Shown here: in pieces, positions 55,700 through 64,000 of the stretch | Layout: every line of letters starts with the position of its first letter | How positions within the stretch are numbered: the first letter of the stretch is position 1 | Source of the DNA: Gibbula magus | Taxonomy: Eukaryota; Mollusca; Gastropoda; Trochida; Trochidae | Assembly (NCBI GenBank): GCA_936450465.1 | Contig: OW388292.1 | Coordinates: forward strand, 25,140,652-25,204,651 | Direction: 5' to 3' | Length of the DNA: 64,000 nucleotides | Program-made: the position numbers and the translations under genes | Notes under the pieces: generated by a model | Told to the model about the DNA's origin: nothing | Database searches by the model: none | What the model saw: only the letters and a program-made list of their open reading frames with translations

Positions 55700-56694
55700 T
55701 CATCCGTGTGCGTCCATGCATGCTAATACACGTCGTCTAATGGATGTCGTCAGTCTTCTGATGACGTCACGAGGGATCTGACGCCACATGTCAGAAAGGG
55801 CCTGTTCAAGCTGATTTCTGTTAGCTGGAGGGTTTTGGAGGTTTCTCAACTGACTGTCCATATGGTCCCATACGTGTTCAATTGGATTCATGTCCGGGGA
55901 ACATGCTGGCCATGGCAAAACCTGAACATTGTTGTTGGCAAGATAGTCCTGAACAATTCGAGCTGTATGGGGCCTTGCGTTGTCATGCTGCAGAATGGTT
56001 CCTTGGCCCTGTCCACGTAAAATGGCACTACAACTGGATTAATAATCTCGTCTCGATACCTCTGTGCATTCAGGTTACCATTTACTATCACTAACTGAGT
56101 TTTCTGGTCACCGCAAATGCCGCCCAATATCATGACACCACCTTGTCCATGGGGGTAGTACTCTTGGACGCACCCAGGTGCCAGTCGCTCTCCTCTTCTT
56201 CGGTATACACGGATTCTCCCGTCGCTATGATGAAGTCTGAATCGACTTTCGTCGGAAAACAGCACACGTTGCCATTAACGTTGCTGTCAACGTCGGACAG
56301 GCCTTGCCCAACGAAGTCGTGCCTGTCGACGTCTAATCGTCAGAGCAATTCCACGGAGGGGACGATAAGCCCTGATACCCATAGCACGAAGACGTCGGGA
56401 GACAGTGCATCGGCTGATACGGTGCCCGAGGGCTGTTGCTGCGGTCGACGTCGCCGTCACAAATCTATTGCGAAGGTGAATAACCCTCATAAGATGGTCT
56501 TCTCGTTGAGTTGTGACCCTAGGTCTTCCTGTCCTTGGCCTGTCGCGAGTTGTGCCTGTCAAACGATAGCGTGTAAAAAGTGCATACACTGTCCGTCTGG
56601 AACAGCCGAACGTCCTCGCTATATGGGTCTGTGAAGCTCCCATTTCCATCATACCAATAGCTCTCTCACGTTGTTCGGCCGATAACCGTGGCAT
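55700..56694 (-). pseudogene. Tc1-family transposase (DD34E), disrupted
   Basis: A cut-and-paste transposase that would bind the element's terminal repeats and integrate at TA. N-terminus MPRLSAEQRERAIGMMEMGA starts at 56694. Helix-turn-helix regions include SQTHIARTFGCSRRTVYALF, and the linker GRPRVTT is typical of Tc1. The catalytic residues can all be found: Asp in LFSDESRF, Asp in ILQHDNARPH and Glu in NPIEHVWD. The second Asp and the Glu are separated by 34 residues, giving the DD34E signature. The frame is broken by TGA and TAA codons at about 56276-56290 (between RWARPVRR and WQRVLFSDE) and by a one-base deletion in the A-run at 56019-56022. After that the true frame resumes and stays open to the stop at 55700. 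Full product would be about 330 residues, normal for the family. The copy is inactive but only moderately decayed. Confidence 0.9.
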
Positions 56695-56942
56695 TTTTTT
56701 CGTGTGCTTTTTGTAACTGGCAAGTCGTATGATAACAGAAAGCCTTTTATTTCAACATTGAGCACGTGCAATTTGTTTGAAGCACGAAAAACACATTTTA
56801 CCATCTTTGGGAATTTCTCGGACTTCTTGAGCTGTTTAACGCAATGCTCACCCTATATACCTTTATTGTGTTTTGGCGAATGTTTTCAGGCTGGAAACGT
56901 TTGTGAGACTTGTTTTGATTCGATTCGTGCGATTTTTTAAAA

Positions 56943-56966
56943 GTGGAAAGTTTCTTTTGAACGTCA
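56943..56966. repeat. Right terminal inverted repeat of the Tc1-like element
   Basis: gtggaaagtttcttttgaac followed by gtca at 56963-56966 is the inverse of the left end. It lies about 250 bp beyond the transposase start codon, the spacing expected of Tc1 elements. Confidence 0.75.
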
Positions 56967-57164
56967 GTATATCTTAAGAAAAGCTCCAAATTATACACAA
57001 TATCATATGATACTACAAACCTTCATTATTTACTCTAAAGAATCTTTAATTACACCTAAACATAACATTCAGCAATAAGATTTTGAAATACTTTTAGACA
57101 TGTGTTCTTAAAGAATCTATATTGACTGAAGAGCACATACAATTTCAGAGTAACGTTCAAAGCT

Positions 57165-57400
57165 AATTACAATAAGGTTCTTAGGTCAAGACCCATATGA
57201 CCCATATTTGGAGTCACAGGGTCACTAAGTCTACAATTTACAATCACCATTGGCCTAGGAGCATATTTCAGCTCTCTAGAGTCACTGGTTCTAGAAAAGA
57301 AGTCGAAAAAGTGAAAAGTTTACGGACGGACAGACTGACGGACTGACGGACGCCATGCCATGCCATAAGCGGAAATCAAGGGAGGGAAAAATTAAGAGGC
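57165..57400 (+). repeat. Dispersed mollusc-type repeat with gacgga tail
   Basis: Contains gacccatatgacccatattt, gagtcacagggtcactaagt, tagagtcactggttctagaa and a tail tacggacggacagactgacg, ending in gccatgccataagc. I recognise this as the wording of a very abundant non-coding interspersed repeat in molluscs. It begins about 200 bp past the Tc1-like element. Confidence 0.5.
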
Positions 57401-57546
57401 CGAAGAGCCGGAGAATATTTACGACCCCGATGAGTTAAAATGGTCTACCCAAACTGAGGAGAGATAATGGATAGGTGACTACGCATTGCAATGGAACCTG
57501 CTAGCGTGTTAAGGCCGTAAAGGTTCAGTAGGCCTACCGAAACCAT

Positions 57547-57612
57547 CATGCGGGATTCGAACATCGTACCTCTTGATGAGACGTAGAGACCCTCTAATCA
57601 CTGATCTATGAC
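57547..57612 (-). repeat. tRNA-like SINE head
   Basis: On the minus strand tagatcagtgattagagggtc occupies the A-box position and gatgttcgaatcccgcatg is a good B-box. The downstream minus-strand sequence (gtttcggtaggcctactgaa) has no tRNA-like 3' end. Interpreted as a SINE. Confidence 0.5.
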
Positions 57613-58029
57613 AGATTTCCTTACATTGGAAGATGACCGGAGACTCTTCCATATACTCCCATTACATTGGATCCGACTGATGACACCTCCACAGACTTCT
57701 TCCACCGTTCTAGTGATCTCCTACCACCATAGCGACCTCACACATTCCCCAGTTATCGACCATCTCCCCTGGCCAAGTGTCGACATTTTGATCTTATCCC
57801 GTCCATACCTGTATACGTAATCTTTTACTTGGAACATGACACACCTGTGTAAAATATATCAATCAAAATTCCAAGCATTACTTTACCTATTATTGCAACT
57901 CGCTACAACTCGTTTGACAGCTCGAAATACCTGTAGTGGCTTGATCGTGGATTCTCATCCAGAGAACAGTACGGGTTTTTATTGTCATTCAATCGTATAT
58001 CGAAACAGGTAATAAAGATATTTAGAATG

Positions 58030-58085
58030 AATCAGTCAGAGCGTTCGACTTGGAATAAAAGGTCTGGGTTCGAATCCTGACAGGG
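58030..58085 (+). repeat. tRNA-like SINE head
   Basis: Reads atcagtcagagcgttcgact and then ggtctgggttcgaatcctg, a good B-box with A-box-like sequence ahead of it at about 40 bases. It lies 420 bp from the previous SINE head in the opposite orientation. I could not show a full tRNA. Confidence 0.5.
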
Positions 58086-59114
58086 GCTCTGCAACTTTGC
58101 ATTCTGTATTTCTGCATTGCTACCATGTGAGTCAGTGTATTATCACCATGGATAACTTGCTCCGGACGAAGCTCGTGGGTTTCACCGCAGTACATAGCAA
58201 AAATGGTGTTGCGGGCTTTCGCCCTGACCGTTGACCAATACTTGTCGATGTGGTATGAATTAAATACTCGTGAAAGTTGCGTGAAACCTCTGATCATACT
58301 CTCGTCTTGTTGAGGGGTTGAATCAACAGTTGAGTTGGAACCACTTCAGTTACGTAGGCCTATGTGCTGATGCAGTGACCATCATCTCGGCAAGCTGAGG
58401 GGTTGTTGGTTTCTTTGAATTTCTCTGAGATTATGTACCAGCAGTGTTGTCGCAAACAATAATACGTTGTCACGATTCGCGGCTTTTAAAAAATACTGAG
58501 AAATAACACAATAAAAAGCCACGTGAAGACGGTTCAGAATTCAAGACATCAACTCAATTATTAAACCAAGAATCAAGAAACCTTATTCAATATCAAGGTT
58601 TTCAACCTTGATGAAATCTCCCGTGAACTATTTCAGAAAGTAAAAGTACAGGCAAAAATGTCCACTTCTAAATAACATGAACAATATTAAAGACAAAATT
58701 TACCTCAAGACACGGGATACCATCAGCAAAATTCGTGATCCTGAAACTCCTTTACGGCAGAGATCATATATTTTACGTACGCATCTTGCAGTATTATCGT
58801 TGGGTTTAACTTAATATCTTATCAATTAATATTCCCATAGGTGAGGTAAGGAATACAAGAACAATCACATTTAAATTTTGAATTCGAACTTTTAACCTTC
58901 GCTGACTGTCTTATAGACACTGACAAACTCTGTCCTACTCGGGATCGACACTGTCAGGGATTTGGGATATCAGCATTTTCGTTTACTTTGGAGTAGCCTC
59001 CCTTTGTTTCACTCTCTAAGGTACGAAGGCAAAAAGGGAAGATAGTAACAACAAAATTTAATGTCGCTGTCAGATAGACTGTTTTTAAGTGTTATTGTTT
59101 AATGTTTTTTAATA
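58086..59114. other. Upstream region of the ankyrin-SOCS gene
   Basis: AT-rich. Would contain the promoter and 5' UTR of the gene that starts at 59115, but no TATA box, initiator or upstream exon could be assigned. An in-frame stop at 59100 closes the coding frame just before the ATG. Confidence 0.45.
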
Positions 59115-61718
59115 ATGGATGACACTGAGATACTTTTACGAGCCGCTCGTTTTGGCGAGACAGAAGTGGTTAAAAGGTTGGTGAAAAATGGCTGTGCTCT
59201 CGACGAAGTTGACCAAGACGGACGTCCTGCGATTACAGTTGCAGTTGAAGAGGGTCATTTGCAAGTTATCAAAATCCTCCTGGAAGGTGGATGTCTACTT
59301 GATCGATCTAATTATCAGATGTCAACATATGGAGCTCATCAAAGATCTAGCAACAGTGCTGCGACGGATGAAACCGATCTGGAGCTTGATGTTGATACTA
59401 CAAATGTGAACGGGACAGTTGATGATTCAAGGGAGGTAACTCGTGACACATCACCTGTTCAGGAGTCCCTATTTGCTCCACCTCTCCACGCTGCAGTTTG
59501 TTGCGAACACGACGATTTTGTGAAACTGTTGATAAGTACTGAAAGAGCTGATGTGAATTATGTTTATAAGAAAGAAACTCCATTGATGATTGCAGCAAAA
59601 TTGAATTCATTGATTTTAGTAAAAATTCTGGTGGAAGCTGGAGCTAATGTCAACTTTGATAAAAGTAGTATTATTGAAGATGGACTGACAACGCCAATTC
59701 ATTATGCAGTGGTTGAGGGAAATTACGAAATGGTTGAATATTTCATACAACATGGCGCAAAATATATTTCAGAATTACCATTAAATGTGAGAACTTACAG
59801 AATCCCGGGAGCTATAGCACTGAGATATTTTGGATCACTGATTGAACTTGCTTGTCAGAACAATCAACCTCACATTCTTGATTTATTAATCGACTCGTAC
59901 GCAAGTGACATCACCTTCTTGTGTAAGCACTATGCCATGCTGTGGTGTTGTCAGATGGACTGTAAGGAGTGTCTGGATATTCTTCTCGATAGACTGTACA
60001 GCACAGACTGTGAACTGAATAATGCCCACCTGGCACAGAACCATCAGCAAGTCTTGAGAATAGCATTAAGACAAAACTCTGCTCGGGATGAAGCAATTCC
60101 CTTGAGACTTTTGGATCATTTTGGTCCAAAAATGTTTACCGATGCAACTAGTTATTACATCACTCTGCACATTGGAGTGTTGAGGGTGTACCCAATGTTT
60201 GTAAAGTCGATGATCCAATATCTCGACATGTTCCCAGCTACAGAAGATGAGGAAACAGTTCACGACATCTGTTACTCCGCTCTGAATGGCGTCAACTTGT
60301 CAATTCTGAAGGACTTGTACAGTGTTGGGCTCATCGATCTGACGTATATTGATCATGCGGGAGAAAACGCAGCCTTCAATGTTGTGCAGAGTAGTAAAAC
60401 AACAGATATAGATGTGGGTGTTTTCGTCACATTAACTTTTTTTTCAAATAGTAACCTATTCAGGGATCTAACTTCTCCTTATCTTAAACAGCTAACAATT
60501 TAGACAATTACTTTGTAATACAAAAATATTTTGACAACTTTGACAATTTATGTCAACTGTTGATAGAAACAATTTTCTTCTGTTACATGAGAAATAAGTT
60601 TCTTTTTAAAAATGATTGTCTATGCAGCTTTTGCCTTGTATTTCTGGTTACTGTCAACCAATGAAATGTCATTATTTGAAGTGCTTGTTGCTTGGTTGCT
60701 TTTCAATTTTCTCATCCAGGCACTGGCAATAATGCTCAATATAAAGTAGATTATGGCTGGTTATTTATAGCGATATGTGAGACAAAACTGTGAAGACAAT
60801 TAGGATTGAAGTATCCTTGTTGAAACTTATGCCCTAATTGAGCAGAATGTAAGACAATGCAAATGCTGCATGTTCAAAATTGTAACTATACTGGAAACAT
60901 TTAAATCATTATATTCAGAAACACAGTAAGCACTTGTTGATTAACAACACTATTATTAACATTTGATATATGTGATTTCAAGTATCCAGTAACAGTTTAA
61001 ATGACTCTTAACAGCTGGTCCATTCTGTAGACAAGGTCTGTCATTCATTAACTGTTACATACGTTCAATCATCTAATCTGTTGTCTCTTCGTCCCCTCAG
61101 GATCTGGTAAGCTGGCTGTCTGAACTAAATGTTGACTTCACGAGGCAGAACAACCGAGGCCTGGAGCCAATTCACATCGCTGTTGGAGCCAGGGTTCCCA
61201 GAAACATTGATGTGTTGGTCAGACATGGAGTGGACGTTGACTCACTGACCAGTGATGGTCAGACACCACTCCATCTCGCCATGAACACTGGCTGGGAGCT
61301 TGAGAAGAATGTCGTCCAAATTCTTCTGGACAATGGAGCAAGTCTGGATGTTCGGGAGCCCCAAGGAAGGTCTCCGGTAACAATGTTTGTTCTTTCTTAC
61401 TTCAACACTTTCCAGACTGGACAAACTTGGTGTCTTGAAGCCAGGAATGGTTGGCGATGGTGTTTGGAACTGCTTGCCGGAAAACTTGGATGTTTCTTGT
61501 ACAGAGTGCATGTGATTGGTCATGTGACTGAGAATGAGTGGCAGGGATTGGTGGACAACTTGAGCGAAGGTCAAAGGTCAAATCTAGAGAGTTTCCCGAC
61601 CCTTCAAACTTTGTGCTGGAGTCACATTCGGGAAAGACTTGGCGGGGTTCATTTCAAAGATAGGGTCGGCAGGTTGCCACTGCCGCAGCCTCTCTGCAAA
61701 TATCTTCTCACTGTTTGA
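59115..61718 (+). CDS. Ankyrin repeat and SOCS box (ASB-like) protein
   Basis: Two exons, 59115-60413 (433 codons) and 61101-61718 (205 codons plus stop), join in phase 0 to a 638-residue protein. The ATG has A at -3 and G at +4. Ankyrin-type repeats are visible at about residues 3-35, 36-65, 121-152, 153-188 and 191-220, and again at 453-484 and 485-522. Residues 66-118 form an acidic, Ser/Thr-rich spacer. The middle (230-430) looks helical and repeat-like but diverged. The last 41 residues are a SOCS box: TLQTLCWSHI (600-609) fits the Elongin B/C box (T-L-x3-C-x3-I), and LPLP (625-628) is the Cul5 box. ASB proteins recruit substrates to Cullin-5/Elongin B-C/Rbx2 ubiquitin ligases, so that role is inferred. 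The target is unknown and I assign no numbered ASB. The donor is GTGGGT and the acceptor ctcttcgtcccctcag. A possible polyadenylation signal, ATTAAA, is at 61858-61863. I saw no disruption. Confidence 0.85.
60414..61100 (+). other. Intron of the ASB-like gene
   Basis: 687 bases, GT at 60414-60415 and AG at 61099-61100, with a pyrimidine-rich tract (ttgtctcttcgtcccctc) before the acceptor. The exon-1 frame runs on into the intron for about 30 codons before a stop, so an unspliced or retained form would end at 60503, after 462 residues, without the SOCS box. No element is nested inside. Confidence 0.75.
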
Positions 61719-64000
61719 GGGTAGCTATGAGTATTCATACACAATTTTTATAAAGAAAATATGGTTCATCGGCTGTTATAAAACAATACTAACATGCAAC
61801 CAAACTCCCAAATAGTTCAAAACATTTTAAATGCTTAAACAATTATCTATAATATATATTAAATAACAATTAATGTTCAGCTCAAACGGCCCAAAAGGCA
61901 ATATAGGTTTATGGCATTGACCAGTGTCCTTCACTTTTGACATTTTCAACTTTACCTTCAGAACTGCTGCACCCGCTCCCATTTCAGAATAACATAATTA
62001 TTACATGTAGACTAAAAATATGGACAATACTCGAAAACTTCTTTCAATTTGTCTCCAGGAATTAGTAATAGTAGGAAGCTCAACAGCTCATCAACTTTCC
62101 CACCAGCCCAGAGTCATGTGTGTAGCACCTTTAATGAGGAAAAACAGGAATTTTATTTATGATTCACCAGCTTGTCATCACAGTCACAGCCAAGCATCAT
62201 ATGATGGCTTGTGTATTTGATCACAGCCAAGCATCATATACTGGCTTGTGTATTTGATCTATCATTAACTGGATTGCTTTTCCATTGACAACCATGTATT
62301 GTGTATTCAGTATAGGCTAGTGAGTTTGCTGTACATTGAGATGATGCATCTACAGAGCTCTGTGTGTATTGGGGGAGTGATGTCACTGACAGGGTCATTA
62401 GACTGGATGGAGCCCAGGTAATATAACAGTAAAACCCAGAGGCTAAGGATGAGGGGTTGGAGATAGTTCTTCTTTAACCTCTGCTAACCATTTGGAAGGG
62501 TTAGGTACAGTGGGGAGGGGGATAATTGCATGGGGTTGTCGAAGGTACAAACATGCCTTGTTGTGTCTTTGATGCACACTCTTAGTTATTGTATTTATGA
62601 CATTTATGCCAATTTAACAAAAACATTGACCATAGTATTAGTTTAGAAAATGTATTTTTGATCTCCAACCTCAAATCCTATGAGCTACAGAGCCAATGTT
62701 TATTATCTTGTGACCTTGACCTTGGAACAGGAAACATTTCCCGAAACTTTAACTGTGGCTTGATTGCTATGTGCTTGTCAACCTTAAAACTTACACGAGG
62801 AAGTAGAAGTACTTATTTACCTTGAAAACACTTTGATATCAAAGCGTTGGGGTTTTTTACTCCTTGATTTTGTATTTGTGTTTACACCAAGGTTTGATTT
62901 CACAGTTGGTATTTTGTTACTGGTTAAGTTTAAATTTTTTATATGATACAGGTTTTGTAATGTTTCTTTTAATAAGTGTATTAAACATTATGAATTATTC
63001 ATGTCCATTGTGTTTTGATTTCCTGACATATTAAGAAGATAACATAATGCCTTCATTTCATATTCCTTATTTTGACATAACAATATAAGTTGCATACAGG
63101 TACCAGGAATTAAACATGAGAGTAGTCAACAGGAAAACAATCTGTATTTCAACCTCTCTGACAAGGCATAACTTTCACCAGGGTCTGTTACTGGCTAATT
63201 TAAACCTTGCTGCATTTCATCAGTTCTTCTGTGCCAGTGTAGCAGCATGTATAATAATGGACATTCTAGCACAGGAAAGGTGACAAAATGCAGCAAGACT
63301 GAACTTAGCATACATGAATTATACGATAGACGCTTGTGCATGTAATGCCTTTGGGATAAAAGTCGTCTTTTCAGGAAACTTTTTTTTAAATGTATTTTTT
63401 GGGGGGTGGCATTAGAATGTGTATTTAGCTTTGTTGACTGGGAGTATCTCTCCAATAAAATGCAGCAATGATAAGCATGGCTGGCAACTTGATGGGTGAT
63501 TTTGTTTGTAATTAATCTGAGATTTGAAAGAGTAATTTCCTACACTGGACCATGAGGAATGAGACTTGTGGTACACGGTTGAGTGAGACACATTGTTGAG
63601 TCAGGTATTCTCTTCATCTAGTGGACTTGCTTATTTTTATTGACACACTATTTGATCTAGATTCAAATTTAGTCTACGGTGTATGAGTGTATTTAATTTA
63701 TCTGGACTTGTTGAATCAGGGCCTAGATTGGTTAAAGGCACTTATTCTTTATACAGACATTGAGTACGTCATCATGTACATGGGTACTCCTCTTACTACA
63801 TTTGAATCACTGACTAAAACTGAAGCTGCAGTAAAATATCACAACACATAGGTCTTTTGAACAGATAAGTTAGTGTTTTCAAAAGTGTTATTCACAAGAG
63901 GAGATCTACAAGGTATTGGATGATAAATGTCAAATGTTCTATTTATTAACTTTTAAGTTATGCATAGTATGTAAATTATATACATTTTATAAATGGAATA
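61719..64000. other. 3' flank, intergenic
   Basis: Contains the probable 3' UTR of the ASB-like gene and AT-rich DNA. A 37-base direct duplication at 62184-62257 shares cacagccaagcatcatat and ggcttgtgtatttgat. Open frames are below 90 codons and lack domains. Confidence 0.5.
62184..62257. repeat. 37-bp tandem duplication
   Basis: The block beginning tcacagccaagcatcatatg at 62184 recurs at 62221 with two or three substitutions (gatgg versus actgg). A small recent duplication in the 3' flank. Confidence 0.85.

Larger units (their letters stand above)
55421..56966 (-). mobile_element. Tc1-like DNA transposon, nearly full length
   Basis: The element is about 1.55 kb and is bounded by inverted repeats: tgacgttcaaaagagacttc at 55421-55440, matched by its reverse complement form gtttcttttgaacgtca ending at 56966. 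The outermost 14 bases match perfectly and the rest differ by a few bases. The transposase pseudogene lies inside, on the minus strand. Size and layout fit the Tc1 branch of Tc1/mariner. A TA target duplication could not be fixed: right of 56966 comes gtatatct, left of 55421 comes tttaaaaa. Confidence 0.8.

Noticed and set aside
56143..56634. 163-codon Ser/Cys-rich + strand frame
   Set aside because: Antisense shadow of the Tc1-like transposase N-terminal half.

Overview
This is a 64 kb piece of AT-rich, gene-poor animal nuclear DNA, most likely from a mollusc and plausibly a gastropod such as an abalone. The evidence is: a coding gene with a GT-AG intron; non-LTR retrotransposons of the animal jockey/CR1-like type; a Tc1 transposon; several tRNA-headed SINE-like pieces; large (CT)n microsatellites; many minisatellites; and dispersed repeats whose wording (for example a tail reading aacaataactcactcactc) I associate with abalone sequences. 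The species guess is inference from memory, not a search result.

Only two loci look like functional host genes, both on the + strand. At 35679-36083 a single-exon, locally GC-rich ORF encodes a 134-residue two-pass membrane protein of the TMEM74/neurensin type. At 59115-61718 two exons joined by a clean GT-AG intron encode a 638-residue ankyrin-repeat protein ending in a SOCS box, with a full Elongin B/C box and a Cul5 box. It is therefore a probable substrate receptor of a Cullin-5 ubiquitin ligase.

Mobile-element remains cluster at 26-27 kb, 46-52 kb and 55-57 kb. They are: the 3' end of a LINE (26.3-27.2 kb, minus); a fragment resembling a DIRS-type tyrosine-recombinase retroelement (46.6-46.9 kb, plus); two 5'-truncated LINEs of related but different subfamilies lying head to head (47.8-50.3 kb minus, 50.3-52.3 kb plus); and a nearly complete 1.55 kb Tc1-like transposon with recognisable terminal inverted repeats and a broken DD34E transposase (55.4-57.0 kb). 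All are disabled by frameshifts or stops. The two head-to-head LINEs both carry TGA at the same conserved Trp codon.

Tandem arrays fill much of the rest: a 12-bp array with an ~85-97 bp higher-order period (6.4-6.9 kb); a 15-bp array (14.3 kb); (CT)n at 15.9 and 41.4 kb; a 47-bp purine-rich minisatellite containing a near-perfect 735-bp duplication (16.9-18.8 kb); a 29-bp array (20.8-22.0 kb); a 22-bp array (30.15-30.43 kb); an 18-bp array (42.2-42.7 kb); a 78-bp duplication (43.8 kb); and a 43-bp array (46.3-46.5 kb). Foldback structures lie at 0.87-0.97 kb and 44.17-44.31 kb. The remaining long stretches show no coding or RNA gene that I can support. I saw no clearly new biological system. 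The best leads are the ankyrin-SOCS gene, the TMEM74-like gene, the paired LINEs with the shared TGA, and the higher-order minisatellite.
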